Below are positions 12,710 to 30,555 of a stretch of DNA of 60,000 nt, in pieces. The translations under genes were made by a program, and so were the position numbers. Source of the DNA: Nymphaea colorata (taxonomy: Eukaryota; Streptophyta; Magnoliopsida; Nymphaeales; Nymphaeaceae). The notes beneath the pieces were generated by a model. It worked only from the letters and a program-made list of their open reading frames with translations. It made no database searches and was not told where the DNA came from. The number at the start of each line of letters is the position of its first letter. The stretch's first letter is position 1. Location of the stretch: contig NC_045146.1 of the NCBI RefSeq assembly GCF_008831285.2, positions 18,347,149 through 18,407,148 of the forward strand, in the 5' to 3' direction.

Positions 12710-14927
12710 CTACTGTGGGAGCTTGTTGAGTTTACAGTATTGGTAATCCTTGAAACTTTTGGTCTTGAATTTTGGAGGGTTGTCTTCACCCAGAAGTTCA
12801 GGTATTGGCCCAACGACGGTCTCCGGCGGCGGTTCACAGAAAACCGGCCATGACATCCTCGCCTTCTCCTTGTTGACTGTGGTTCTGTGCAGAACTGCTT
12901 TGTAGATCCCATTGCTTAAGATCTGTATCAGCAAAATCTGCAGAGTCAGGCCATGCCAATGGTTTGGACTAAAAGCATATTACCGAGTCTGTTTCATGCA
13001 AAAGCCGACTTCTGGAACAAGCACAAAGTAGGTTCTCAGAAATTTAAAGAAGGAGAGTTTACGATATCTTTAGATTGAGGAAAAACAGCACGGATTGAGA
13101 TCAGGGCAAAGTTAGAAATTTTTTTTCATATGGAGAAAGACCACTGTATTAATACCTCGTGGACCATTCAATTATTACATATATGGGCTGCCATTTAGAA
13201 TTTTGGGATCAAAATGCTCAATTCTAAGAAATTATTAAACAAACAAGGTATTTTGTTTTCAAAAAACTGAAACCTGGAATAATTTTGATTTCATTCTAGT
13301 ATGTGGAGGTATTATGGTTCTGGAATTCTCGTTCTTGAATCAAAATTCGAAACCATCAAAAACCTTATAGTTTGATGTATTAGTGCCACTCAATCAGAAA
13401 CACCTAGTGCATGAAATTAAAATGTATTGCAACACAAGCAGATCTTGCATGCAAATTAACAATCAGAAAAAGAGATTCGAAACAAGAATAATTATATTTT
13501 GTCGATTATAACTTTACCAACCTCGATCTGGTCACCAATGTGAACAATGAGAGCATTGGGGATGTACTTGGCATCAAACCATATCCCATCTTTGAAGACT
13601 TGCAGCCCCTGCACCTCATTTGGCACCAACAGAGTGAGAGAAGACATATCAGTGTGTTGCACAACCCCGAGTGTAAGGTCCGGACGAGGGCAGGGAGGGT
13701 AGTAGTTTATCTTCAGCATATACTCTAAATCCTCCCCTCCCACTGCATTTTTTAGAGTATTTCTCTCTACGCCTAGTCCTTCTGACAGGGCACCTAGGAT
13801 CTTGTCAACCACATCAACCAAGTACTTCGTGTATTCTTCGTTACACTCCCTGCAACCGAGCAAGTTAAAAGATATTGATCACTCTCCGTATTTAGTTCGT
13901 TTTTTCTTCAGTAGCTTAAGCTTTATCAGAATAGAAAGAACTAACGGACACTTTGAACATATGCATGGTTTGATGAGCATGTTATAAACATACCACATGG
14001 TAGTCACTAATTTTTAATATATATGTTTATGTTTTGATATATTTAATTGTTATACATATAAATGCCCCCACTAAAAAAAAATCTCTAGCTCCGCCAATGG
14101 AGCTCATAATTAAAACATCTGTACCAGAATATGAAAAATAATGATGGTAGCTATAGGAATAAATATGACAGCAAACTGCACAAGTAACATGTTTCCAAGA
14201 AAAAAAAAAGAAACGGCAAAAGTTAAATGATCTTTTGACGGAAGAAGCTAAAAACATGAAAACTAGAAATGGCAGCATACGTCGAAACAAGGGAGATTTT
14301 TCTTTTGACTGATGAAACATGCATGAGTGAAAGTAAGAAGCAGGACGTCTCTCTTAACAGGTCACGTGACCGAGCTGATGACTTCACAGAGGATAATGAT
14401 CATGGAGAAGATACTAAGCATGATGGAAGAAGAGAAGGTGGTATCCGTGCAACTAAGAACCTGTAAGCAGCAGGCTTCTTCGGCCAAACGGCGAAGTTGA
14501 TGCGAGAAGGAGGCCAGACGATGTGGAAGAAGAAGTCGACCCAAGACTTCTTGCCGTCGAAGTCCTTCTGAAGCCTGGTGCCGTACCCTTCCAGGCTGCC
14601 GGAATTCGGGTCCCTGGCGTACGCTTCCTTCTCCTCCTGCGGCAGCTCAAAGAACTCCTTCCCCACCGCCTGCAGCTTCCGTATAACCTCCTCTGGGATG
14701 CCATGGTTCACCAGTTGGAAGATCCCCCACTCCTTGCTGGCCTTCACCATCTTCTGCAGCACCTGACCGTAGTCGGGGTCGCTGAGATCGACGGTGGGAA
14801 TGTCGGGTGCAGGACCCAAGTGAGTGGTCGTCCCCGGTCTCTCCTTCTCCGACCTGACGAATTCGCTTGGTATGTTATCGACCATGCTCGACGCTATGGA
14901 CTGAACCCTATCAACTTCCATGGCCAA
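12710..14927 (-). CDS. Flavonol synthase-like 2-oxoglutarate/Fe(II) dioxygenase, complete, 3 exons
   Basis: The exons on the minus strand are 14927-14461, 13849-13522 and 12922-12710 (467 + 328 + 213 nt), all with GT/AG borders. They give 335 residues, the usual length for flavonol synthase (FLS), which oxidises dihydroflavonols to flavonols in the cytosol. The N-terminal DIOX_N region is at about 40-150 and the 2OG-FeII_Oxy domain at about 195-295. Iron ligands fall at H221, D223 and H277, and 2-oxoglutarate ligands at R287 and S289, the same numbers as in Arabidopsis FLS1. K202, F134, F293 and E295, linked to substrate binding in AtFLS1, are also present, as is the FLS motif SxxTxLVP (225-232). 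Two differences stand out: residue 132 is Phe, not His ([10 protein letters not shown]), and the N-terminal PxxxIRxxxEQP motif reads [12 protein letters not shown]. It may therefore be an FLS paralogue with altered specificity. AATAAG at 12643-12638 could be the poly(A) signal. Confidence 0.9.
14000..14101. mobile_element. Decayed end of a hAT-type MITE in intron 1 of the FLS-like gene
   Basis: The sequence ends in tctctagctccgccaatgg after an AT-rich body with tatatttaattgttatacatataaatgcccc. It resembles the 3' half of the intact MITE at 30556-30734 (tatatttggttgtttatatatataagtgctcc, then tctggctccgctactg). The 5' end is not recognisable. Confidence 0.4.
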
Positions 14928-15023
14928 CCAATTCTCTCACGTTCCCTCTGTAATTCGCTGCTTGCTATCAGGAGGCAACGGAAAAGCCGACTATGTGAGA
15001 GAAAGAGGGCGGGAGCGAGCTGC

Positions 15024-15030
15024 ATAAATA
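15024..15030 (-). promoter_or_regulatory. Possible TATA box of the FLS-like gene
   Basis: The minus strand reads TATTTAT about 97 nt upstream of the ATG at 14927, with no intervening ATG in the coding frame. Position and sequence suit a plant TATA element; no transcript evidence is available. Confidence 0.4.
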
Positions 15031-15421
15031 GCATTGAGGGAGAGAATTCATGGGGAGTAGAGATAACGTGTGGACGAGGAGAGTTGACGGTAGAGAAGCG
15101 GTGGCGTGGCCGGACCATGTTCACCGGATGAAGGGTTGTTCGAACGGACGGCGGGATTCACTCAAGCGGAAGCGGGTAAGTACTGAAAGGGAGGACTTAA
15201 TGACTCCTCTCCTGACGTGGTAGCGGTACGTGCGCAGCTTATCGAAGTTGAGCTAAACTCAAAGAGAGCAAACTCCTAAGCCGACCATTCAACGCAAGGA
15301 TTGTGGTAAAATGACAAAAAAATATTTTTAGTGGCTTTTTCCATATACTGTCCTTTTCCGAGTTAAAAAAAAAAGTTGTTGAAAAAACATGTTTAAAAAT
15401 ACCTAAATTTCGTGGAACTTT

Positions 15422-15447
15422 TATATATATATATATATATATATATT
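15422..15447. repeat. (TA)n microsatellite
   Basis: About 12 TA units lie inside duplication copy A. The equivalent position in copy B lacks them. Confidence 0.85.
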
Positions 15448-15810
15448 AAAGTATTTTATCTTATAGCGCTGGCTTCCACCTAACTCCTTGTCCTTTAACT
15501 TGGGTGTCGGTGACAAAAATGTGAATGACAAATTTAACCTTTGGACTAAAATACAGGACAGCTCATTTGTTATGAAAAGGCTTCCTCCTATTCTCCTCTT
15601 TCACATATGAGATTTTCACATATGAGATGTGGGCAGTGAGAAGGGCAAATTTGACCTTTGTGAGGGGAACATGCAGGAGGTCGTTTGTGATTAAAAGGTT
15701 TCCTCTCGTTCTCCTCTTCCATGGAGATGAAATGTGGATGAAACCTGAAACTATGCCGTGTGTGCATTTGCCTCAAGCGACATTAATGCCCTCTACTTAC
15801 TTTAAACTAT

Positions 15811-16080
15811 AAAGGGACATTTGATAGTTTGGATTTGAGATTCTGTGGATATGAGAATTGTGGATTCGATACCAGATCTTCTTCCTTTTAATCTTAAATT
15901 TGATTTTTTCTCAATGCAAAGAAGTAAAAAAAATATCTTTTTTAAGTATGAACCTTATGCTTGACATATATGGTTCTTAGTTTGATAAACAGTAGATTTG
16001 TATCACATTAGCACAAGCATGCCATGTCAGATCCACATCAAATATGTGGATTTTACATCTAAAATAATCAAACGCCCCTT
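15811..16080. mobile_element. MITE-like element inside duplication copy A
   Basis: The left end aaagggacatttgatagttt and the right end aataatcaaacgcccctt form an imperfect inverted repeat (AAGGGxCxTTTGAT). The body is AT-rich with no coding. A diverged, partly deleted version is at about 17232-17478 in copy B, so the element predates the duplication. The superfamily is uncertain; the GGG..TTTGAT type termini fit a Tourist or hAT MITE. Confidence 0.5.
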
Positions 16081-16138
16081 AAATAATCATTATGTGGATT
16101 TTACATCTAAAATAATCAAACGCCCCTTAAATAATCAT
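16043..16138. repeat. Perfect 48-bp tandem duplication
   Basis: Two identical 48-bp units (16043-16090 and 16091-16138), starting tatgtggattttacatctaa, duplicate the right end of the MITE. Copy B has one unit, so this arose after the larger duplication. Confidence 0.9.
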
Positions 16139-16430
16139 TTTGAGTTGAGGGAAGTATTTACAGAAAGCACCTTTAAAAGGCTTCGGCATAACAAAACCAT
16201 ATTAGAGTGAACAGAAAGTCCTTTTTCAACCGTCTGCTTGTTGCCACACTAAGACTTATGCGGTCAAAATCTTGTAAAACAAAGGTGGAGCTAAAGTAGG
16301 GCCTGTATGTTCTCTGGCCCCACGTCAAAAAAAATATTTTTTTAAAACAAAAATTCATATGTAAATTTTTAAAAAAATTTACTTGTTTTATATAAAAATT
16401 TTGAAAAATGATATTTGTTATGAGTGCAGA

Positions 16431-17745
16431 AGGGGTAAGTAATCAAAGGGAGGACTTGAATAACTGCAGCTTCTCGAAGTTAAGCTAAACTCAAACAACG
16501 CCGACCATTCAATGCAATGGCTAAGTGTTAAAATGACAAAAATATATCTAGTGGTAAAAAGATCATGTCCCCTTCCTTTTGTACCTTATAAGGACAAAAT
16601 GTATGGCCTCCATGTCACTATAAAAAGACAAAAACACCCCAACCATTTAGGTTTTCACCATTTTGTCTTATATTTTTTTGGGTACTTTTGTTTATCGAGT
16701 TCGAAACTACATAAAACTTTTGCTTTTTGTCGAAGAGGAGAAGTATTTTACAATCACTGGCTTCCAACTAACTCCTTGTCCCCTTAAGGTACGACTTATA
16801 GTGCTGTCCCTACTATGTTTCAACTTGAGTGTTAGTGACCTTGATATTTACAGTTTCGAATAATCGAAACGACAAATTGCAACCTACCAACTCCATCGAA
16901 ACAAAAACTTGCAACCTATCAACTACCTTCCCAACTGTTGCGTCGACCCCCTCAAAAATGCCCAAAACCTTCTCTCGCCAACAGAAGTGTGAATGACAAA
17001 TTTAACCTTTGGACTAGAGTATGCGACAGCTCATTTGTTATGAAAAGGCTTCTTCTTGTTCTCCTCTTCCATAGATGAGATGTGGGCAGTGTGAAGGGCA
17101 AATTTGACCTTTGTAACAGGAACATGCATGCAGCAGCTCGTATGTGATGAAAAATGTGGATGAAACCTGACATTATGCTATGTGTGTGTTTGCCTCAAGC
17201 GACATTAATGCCCTCTACTTACAGAAAACTATAAAGGGATAGTTTGGATTTGAGATTATGTGGATTTGAGAACTACGGATTCGATATCAGGTCTTCTCCC
17301 TTTGAATCTTAAATTCGATCTTTGCTCAATGCAAACAAGTAAAACAAGGATATTTAAGTATGGACCTTATGTTTGACATATGGTCCTTAGATTTGTGTCA
17401 CATTAGCACAAGCATGTCATGTCAGATCCGCATCAAATATGTGGATTTCACATCTAAAACAATCAAACGCCCCCTTAAGAATCATTTTGAGTTGAGGGAA
17501 GTATTCAGAAAAAGCACCCTTAGAACGCATAGCAAAACCACGTTAGAGTGAAACCAAAGTCCTCTTTCAACCGTTTGGTTGTTGCCACACTAAGACTTCT
17601 GCTGTGAACCACCAAAAACAGAGGCGGAGCCAAGGTAGGGCCCACATGGGCCTCAGCCCCACCTCAAATTTTTTTAAAAAATTTACATATAATTTTTTTA
17701 AAAAAATTCACTTGTTTTATATAAAAATTTTGAAAAATGATATTT
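16431..17745 (+). repeat. Direct segmental duplication, copy B
   Basis: This is the second copy of the block at 15172-16416, in the same orientation and separated by about 15 bp. It keeps the same landmarks in order with many substitutions and indels. It also includes the start of a GGCGGAGCCA-type element (17619) whose counterpart in copy A reads caaaggtggagcta near 16280. Confidence 0.8.
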
Positions 17746-17813
17746 CGGCCGCAGTCAAAATTTAAAAACTTTAATTCGGCCAGCCTCATGAAAAATTTCT
17801 GGTTCCACGCCTG
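17619..17813. mobile_element. Degenerate hAT-type MITE (CAGxGGCGGAGCCA family)
   Basis: The left end cagaggcggagcca and right end tggttccacgcctg are imperfect inverted repeats (10 of 14 match). The body is AT-rich and non-coding. No target duplication is visible. A partial relative is in duplication copy A, so the insertion is older than the duplication. The next element (17822) inserted at its right edge. Confidence 0.5.
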
Positions 17814-17821
17814 CCTGCTGA

Positions 17822-18319
17822 TAGGGATGAACAACGAGTCGAGCTACTCGAACTCGACTCATTAAAGCTCAGCTCATGAACGAGTTTGAGCCGAGTCATT
17901 TACTTAACGAGTCGAGCTTGACTCCACATGTAACTGCCGAGTCGAGCTCGAGACTTAATCGAGTTTATCGAGCCTTAATCAAGTCGATATATTGAAACGA
18001 GTTTACGAGTTTGTCGAGCCTTAATCGAGTCGAGATGGAGCTCAACACGTGACCATGAATATCTATTATATTCAAATGAGTTTGTCGAGCCTTAATCGAG
18101 TTGAGCTCGAGCTCAACACATAACGATGAATATCAATTCTATTCAAACAAGTTTGTCGAGCCTTAATCGAGTCGAGGTAGAGCTCAGCAAGTAACTGCCG
18201 AGTCGAGCTCGAGCTACTTCCGTCGAGCTATTCTCGACCTCGAGCCGAGTCAAGCTCGAGGTTTCATTAATTGAGCTGATCTCTGAACTCGAGCTCGACT
18301 GGACTCATGTTCACCCTTA
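17822..18319. mobile_element. Non-autonomous hAT-type element with 8-bp target duplication
   Basis: The ends are tagggatgaaca and tgttcaccctta, an inverted repeat of 12 bp with two mismatches. They are flanked by the perfect 8-bp direct repeat CCTGCTGA (17814-17821 and 18320-18327), the hallmark of hAT insertion. The 498-bp body has no open frame. It is built from GAGCTCGAGTCGA-like words, including a 71-bp tandem unit starting at 18007, 18078 and 18149 (gtttgtcgagccttaatcga). The TCGAGC repeats near both ends could fold as long hairpins. Confidence 0.8.
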
Positions 18320-18327
18320 CCTGCTGA

Positions 18328-19627
18328 AAAATCATCGTAACATTTCGCGGATGGTGTGATCATCGCGTTTTCAGCCAAAAGCTTTATTTAAGACTACCAT
18401 GTTTGCGTAAGTATGCTCCACCTTTTTGGTTTTGGGTAGACCATCTGCTTTTTCTGTTTCGGCAAATTATTAGTTATGCTTTATCTGCGTCTCCATCGCC
18501 TGTCAAATCGTGTGATTCATTTGGAGAGTTGATGCAAATGGAAAGGAATTTACAGTTGAAAACACATATTCTGTAACGCTGCATCAACGTTACCATATGG
18601 GTAGTAGCGGAGCTACTTGTTGGCTGGAGTGGGTCATTACGCATGCCAGCCCATCAAAAATTTCATTATAATGTGATTGTTACTGACTTCAAATTTATGT
18701 GCAGTGGCCACACCAAGGTTGTGTCACCTACACAAGTGCCCCACTGATAGAAAAATTATCAATTGACCACGAGACATGATCTGGATTTCATGGATCTATC
18801 TTATATAACTGGACCTAAGTTCCACTACTAAATTGAGGTTTCAAAAGTGAGACCCCACCTGTGTGCGCCCCTCTGCGTGATTACCTAATAAACACACAAT
18901 TGTTGGGGGGAATGTGGCGCTACCTAGAGCTAACGTTCTCATTAATAAAGCGCCATTGTTTGGTGGAGTTTGAGCTAGCTAACCTTCTCGTGCACAATTC
19001 ACCGGACGAATGGTCGCATGGATGGTGCAGAAGATCTTCTATTAGAATAGTTGGGTCCCCGAACAAAAAGCTTCATTTGATCTTCCGGACAATTTTCACT
19101 ATTATATTTTGTCCATTGACAGTGCATCCCAATCAACGGTGCAATATTATCCGAGCAATATGGAGCCTCATGTCACAAAATATGTTTGTTTTTTATATTG
19201 TTTAGTTTAAAATATTTTGATGGTTTGTATGTAGAAATGCTTCTAAGAAGATCGAAGTTATTGAATTAGTGCCGTCCAGCCAAGTGATAACTTGCCTGGT
19301 GAACGTTTAGAATAACTAAATGAGGCGAATGGCTCTATTGGCTCCTCCATTTGTCTGCTTTTAATATTGGTTCACATTAGTTACCATCAATGGGATGCTA
19401 AGCGCAGCTTAATGCCTTAGCTAACGTTTTTTTTTTTCATCCAAAAAGTTGAGTTCGTTGCTTGCTTTGTAGAAAGTTGATAGACTAGTTATTTCAGTTT
19501 CAGATTGCATGTTAAAGTGCCCATGTTTCAAGGGGGTTGGCACATGAATAGGGATAGAGTTGGCAGGTCATAGGGTATCACACTTTTGTGCTGCAAAAGC
19601 AACGCCATCCATGAATAAGTTGAAGTA
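18328..19627. other. Intergenic, no gene seen
   Basis: No supported gene was found. A string agtagcggagctacttgttggctgg near 18604 looks like a decayed left end of the CAGTGGCGGAGCCA MITE family. The open frame at 18861-19205 has no recognisable motif. Confidence 0.35.
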
Positions 19628-19635
19628 TCCTCAAA

Positions 19636-19939
19636 TAAACCTGGGCACCGGGCCGGGCTGCCGCGGGGTACCCATACCCAGCCCGACTCGGGCCCGAAGA
19701 AATGAGACCCAGGCTGGCCTGACTCATTATTGGGCCCGCCCGGGTGGGCTCCATAAGCCCAGATCTGACCCGATAATGATTTTTTTATTTTTTATTAATA
19801 TATTTTATTAAAATTAATTATTTTTATGTATTGTTTTATATTAAAAAATATTTTTTCAATGTAATCAGGTTGGGCCTGGCCCGGGCTCAGGCTTGAGTTT
19901 TTCGAGTTGGGCCGGGCCCTGGCCCGATGCCCAGGCTTA
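19636..19939. mobile_element. hAT-like MITE with GC-rich termini
   Basis: The left end is taaacctgggcaccgggcc and the right end, read in reverse complement, is taagcctgggcatcgggcc (17 of 19 match). The inner termini are very GC-rich (cgggccgggc) around an AT-rich core with no coding. The flanks tcctcaaa (19628-19635) and tccggaaa (19940-19947) match at 6 of 8 bases, which fits a decayed 8-bp hAT target duplication. Confidence 0.6.
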
Positions 19940-19954
19940 TCCGGAAAGTCTCAT

Positions 19955-20270
19955 TTTCGATCTTTTGTGGCATCTACTTTTTGTACTGTAAACGAGAGGG
20001 GGCAGCGATATGCAAATAGTACATAGTGGCGCCTACCTCCAGGCATCACAATGCAGTTGTAGACCCTAGAGGGATGAAGGAAAAGAGAGGGCTTCGGCTT
20101 CATTGGACATGGGAATTAGTCTCTCGCTCACCCAAATGTAAAAGTTGAAGCAAAGGCAGCACATCGAGTCACCAAAAGTAGACCATGTACCTTAAAGTGC
20201 CAAAAGGTTGGATGAGGGTTTCAACTTTCAGCCAGACAATGGGTCTCTCCTCCTCACCCCAAATTCAAAT
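19955..20270 (+). repeat. Dispersed repeat family, copy 1
   Basis: It shares order and wording with 31780-31990 and 32195-32375: a head with cgatctt..tggc, cgatatgcaaatagt, cctacctccaggcatcacaa, gaccctagagggatgaagg, and ctcgctcaccc. No coding potential is seen. This may be part of a larger, unrecognised transposon. Confidence 0.55.
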
Positions 20271-20626
20271 TGCCCGCATCTCATATAATGTTGTTAGTCT
20301 GTGTGGTCCTGCTCAGCTGCAGAACTGAGTTTTTTTATTAATTTATGAAGGGTCATACACAGGACGAGCCAAAGCTGCTCAAGTGCTTTGAAATGTCTTG
20401 AAATTATTATGCACCAAAAGATCAAACCACGGGTCAAAAAAGTCCTATTGACCCGAATAAGGGTTTGGTTTGAAAGTCAGGGGTTTTAATGCCTCTATTA
20501 GCAAAATCCCACCCTAAAATCTAAAACCCAAATAAGAAAAAAGAAGCATGAAGACAAAGGATCAGCCATTGGACCCATAAAACCCAATGACCATTGGATC
20601 CAGTTAGATCCATTTACTATTTCAGA

Positions 20627-27866
<7,240 letters not shown>

Positions 27867-28041
27867 TTTCCTTCCCAATCGCACAGAGAGAGAGAGAGAG
27901 GGAAAGACCTCAACGTTCACGTAAATAAGGGAACGAAAAATATATGAATCGGATCTAAGAACGGGAATCCGCAGACCCAGATCCATATAGTAGGGTTTGG
28001 CGAAAAAAGAAAAAGCAAACCGAAACAGAAATATGTTCGGT

Positions 28042-28048
28042 TATATAT
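28042..28048 (-). promoter_or_regulatory. Possible TATA box of the SWEET gene
   Basis: The minus strand reads ATATATAA about 180 nt upstream of the ATG at 27866. The leader between them carries (CT)n at 27885-27901, common in plant 5' UTRs. This rests on position only. Confidence 0.3.
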
Positions 28049-28096
28049 GCGTTAGATATAAAGCCAACTGTCCAATTAATATGGGCTGGAATCTAT

Positions 28097-28195
28097 GTAA
28101 GCTGCAAATGGATCGGGTCCAATATCAGTTTCGTTATTCGTTGGTTTGAATCCAATTTCAACCTGTCGGATCCGACCCATTTTTACCCCTACTGG
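28097..28195. mobile_element. Short inverted-terminal element upstream of the SWEET gene
   Basis: The left end gctgcaaatggatcgggtcc and right end ggatccgacccatttttacc are imperfect inverted repeats of about 20 bp (AAATGGxTCGGxTCC). The element is about 100 bp with no coding. It sits 230-330 bp upstream of the SWEET ATG, in the putative promoter. Confidence 0.4.
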
Positions 28196-28417
28196 ACTAT
28201 GTGTTTGGTCGTACCCTAGACTAAAGATGCGGTATGATGATACACGGGCCGGACGGCAGCTAGTTCATAGGTTGTATAAACCTTATCTACACGTCCATGC
28301 GAAGTGATTTAAAACCATGCAGATTTGATTTGTATGTTTTGGACCATGTGTGTCGTTTGCTGCCTTACAGACAGAACTGATTTTCTAAAAAATAACTTCA
28401 AACAATTGCACCATTTT

Positions 28418-28750
28418 CTCTCTCTCTCTCTCTCTCTCTGTGGAACTATATTTCTTAAGTTTGATTCCCGTGGGCGTTACCCTCCTATCCGTGTTGAAGG
28501 CTTAGAGCTGAGGGTCCCCTTCCCCCTCTCTCTCTCTGTGCCAACTAGTGTGTACCGGAGCTTTCGAGCCTGCCGCGTATGAACTACATTTCTCAAGTTT
28601 GATTCCCATGAGCATTACCCTTCTGTCGGTGTTGGAGGTTTAGAGCTGAGGGTGGTATTCTGCATGCAGACTTTCAGGACTAGGGTTGTCGTTTCGCCAT
28701 CATCTCCCGCCTTCCCTCTCTTTCTTTCTCTCTCTCTCTCTCTCTCTCTA
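28418..28750. repeat. Two diverged direct copies of a ~100-bp repeat, with (CT)n tracts
   Basis: The phrase gaactayatttctyaagtttgattccc, followed by gttaccctyct..gtgttg.aggyttagagctgagggt, occurs at about 28441-28515 and 28579-28652. CT runs lie at 28418-28439, 28526-28537 and 28724-28749. The string gtttgattccc resembles a pol III B box, so this may be a SINE remnant, but no tRNA head is clear. Confidence 0.45.
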
Positions 28751-29215
28751 GATTATGGATAATAGAGATGACATGATATGTAATTTAATGAATATCTAAA
28801 CATCTTCCCTCCTTCAAAAACGTTGTGCGTCGAGCAGACCTACAATGTTTAATGGGACGCCTAATTTGGAAATCTAGAGGGTGTTCTTTGCAAATAAGGA
28901 GTGTTTGATAATAATGGTGTGTTCCCAGAACACATTGTTAGTACTCATGTTCTAAAAATGCTAGGCTTAGAGGGCATTCAGTGGAATGTACTCCAAAAAT
29001 TGCATATTCATAGAACACTATTATATGTGTTTATGTGGCAATTCATAAAATAATAGCAAAATGATCCCATTGCCAAACAGCCTTACCAGTTCTTTCTACA
29101 AAACATCCTCTGATGTATTGTCAATGAAGAGAAACTATTCCACCTACTCAGTTCCAGTCTTAAACCTCTCTAATTGAAGATGGCTAGGTTTGCCATACTC
29201 ATCTACATCTTGTGC

Positions 29216-29270
<55 letters not shown>

Positions 29271-30547
29271 CACATACACAAACACACATACACATGCACA
29301 CACATACGTACATACATATATAGACAATACTAGTGGTAAAGAATCCTAATCAAGGAAGGAGTCACTTAATGGGGCCATCTTTCTACAAGGTGAACACGGG
29401 AGACACTACGGCCACGACACATGCACCATGTGCTGAAAAGCTGCAAATACACCTGCACTAGTGGTTCATAGGCCCCAGGCATCCTTCTAGTAAACACCCA
29501 TTAAGTCAAGCACCTACCTGCCCAAACTAAGCAACGAACACCTATTACTATGACTTTGTGCATGAGTGACACTGTTTTTGAGCTTGTTGAATTTGAATGA
29601 ACCAACAGTTCATGTCTATATATAACGTATGAAAATATCATCTCCTAAACTAAGAAACTCTGAGAAGTTGGTGTTGGTGGTCTTATCTTTTTAGGGTATA
29701 GCTTTCAAATGCATACCAAACTTTTGATTCAATTTTCTATACCAACAAAGCAATTTGCCATAAATTATAACCTCTGGCGCTTCCACTTCAAGCAAACAGG
29801 CCAGAACATTTAAGCAGATCAGGTTTCAGTTGAATTAATTCAAAAGTATCATGCTGCCCACCACCCAAGGGACTTCTAGCTGTGTTGTCAAATCTTCTTT
29901 ATGACATATAAACCTTTGAAACTTGATGAGCAACATTCATATTTTTGCCCTCGAAATTTGACCAACTGTTCATTATCTTGTAAGATTTCCTGGAGCTTAT
30001 CATTACCATGAACAGTTTCAAGCAACAATAAACTTTAGATAAGATCATCACTAGATGAAACAACTGTAGCCTGCTTGGGACTCTCTCTACCTCTCCCCTC
30101 TTGCAACTGCTGAAAAATTATTGACAGAAAGGTTTGGACAATCATTTTCACAAGGAATTCCAGTGGCTGCACTTGTGGCTGATGCCTTGGCAGCTGCATG
30201 TCCTCATCTTCTTTCCCACATGGAAGATTGCTGCACCCTTTGGTGATGGGACAATGGTGGGAATCTATCACCAAGGGCTCCCAGTACTACTGCCATCTTA
30301 GCAACTCTCTCTATGGTCTCATTTGGCCGAAGGGCCTTTCCCTACTTTACCAAGAAGACAGGGCTGACCTAACCCGCCATCTTTATGTCCCTATCAATTA
30401 TTCTTTCTTCTTTTTTCTACTAGATCACAAGGTCCGTGAGGAACATGACAACCCAGCTCGGTGAATGATCTATTGAATTTCATTTTGAAGAGATTCTACA
30501 TCCTGGCCGTCCATCTTGTTCGACCATATTATTGATGCCGACAATGG
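28751..30547. other. Intergenic with compound (TA)n(CA)n repeat; no gene seen
   Basis: A compound microsatellite of TA, CA and TA runs spans about 29215-29325. The open frames at 30035-30274 (-) and 30198-30464 (+) overlap each other and lack recognisable motifs. No supported gene was found. Confidence 0.35.
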
Positions 30548-30555
30548 TCTACTAG

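Larger units (their letters stand above)
15172..16416 (+). repeat. Direct segmental duplication, copy A
   Basis: This block of about 1.25 kb is repeated, diverged, at 16431-17745. Shared landmarks in the same order are gggtaagta..gaaagggaggactt, gccgaccattcaa, gtgaatgacaaatttaacctttgga, gggcaaatttgacctttg, gcgacattaatgccctctactta, a MITE, ttgagttgagggaagtatt, gttgccacactaagactt, and the end attttgaaaaatgatattt. It begins about 245 bp upstream of the FLS-like start codon, so the breakpoint is in that gene's promoter. Confidence 0.8.

Noticed and set aside
14523-15131. 202-codon plus-strand open frame
   Set aside because: It is antisense to exon 1 of the FLS-like gene, whose minus-strand product has all catalytic residues. 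This is a GC-driven shadow.
28441-28652. A tRNA gene suggested by gtttgattccc
   Set aside because: It is a B-box-like word only, with no cloverleaf or acceptor stem. It is listed as a possible SINE-like repeat instead.
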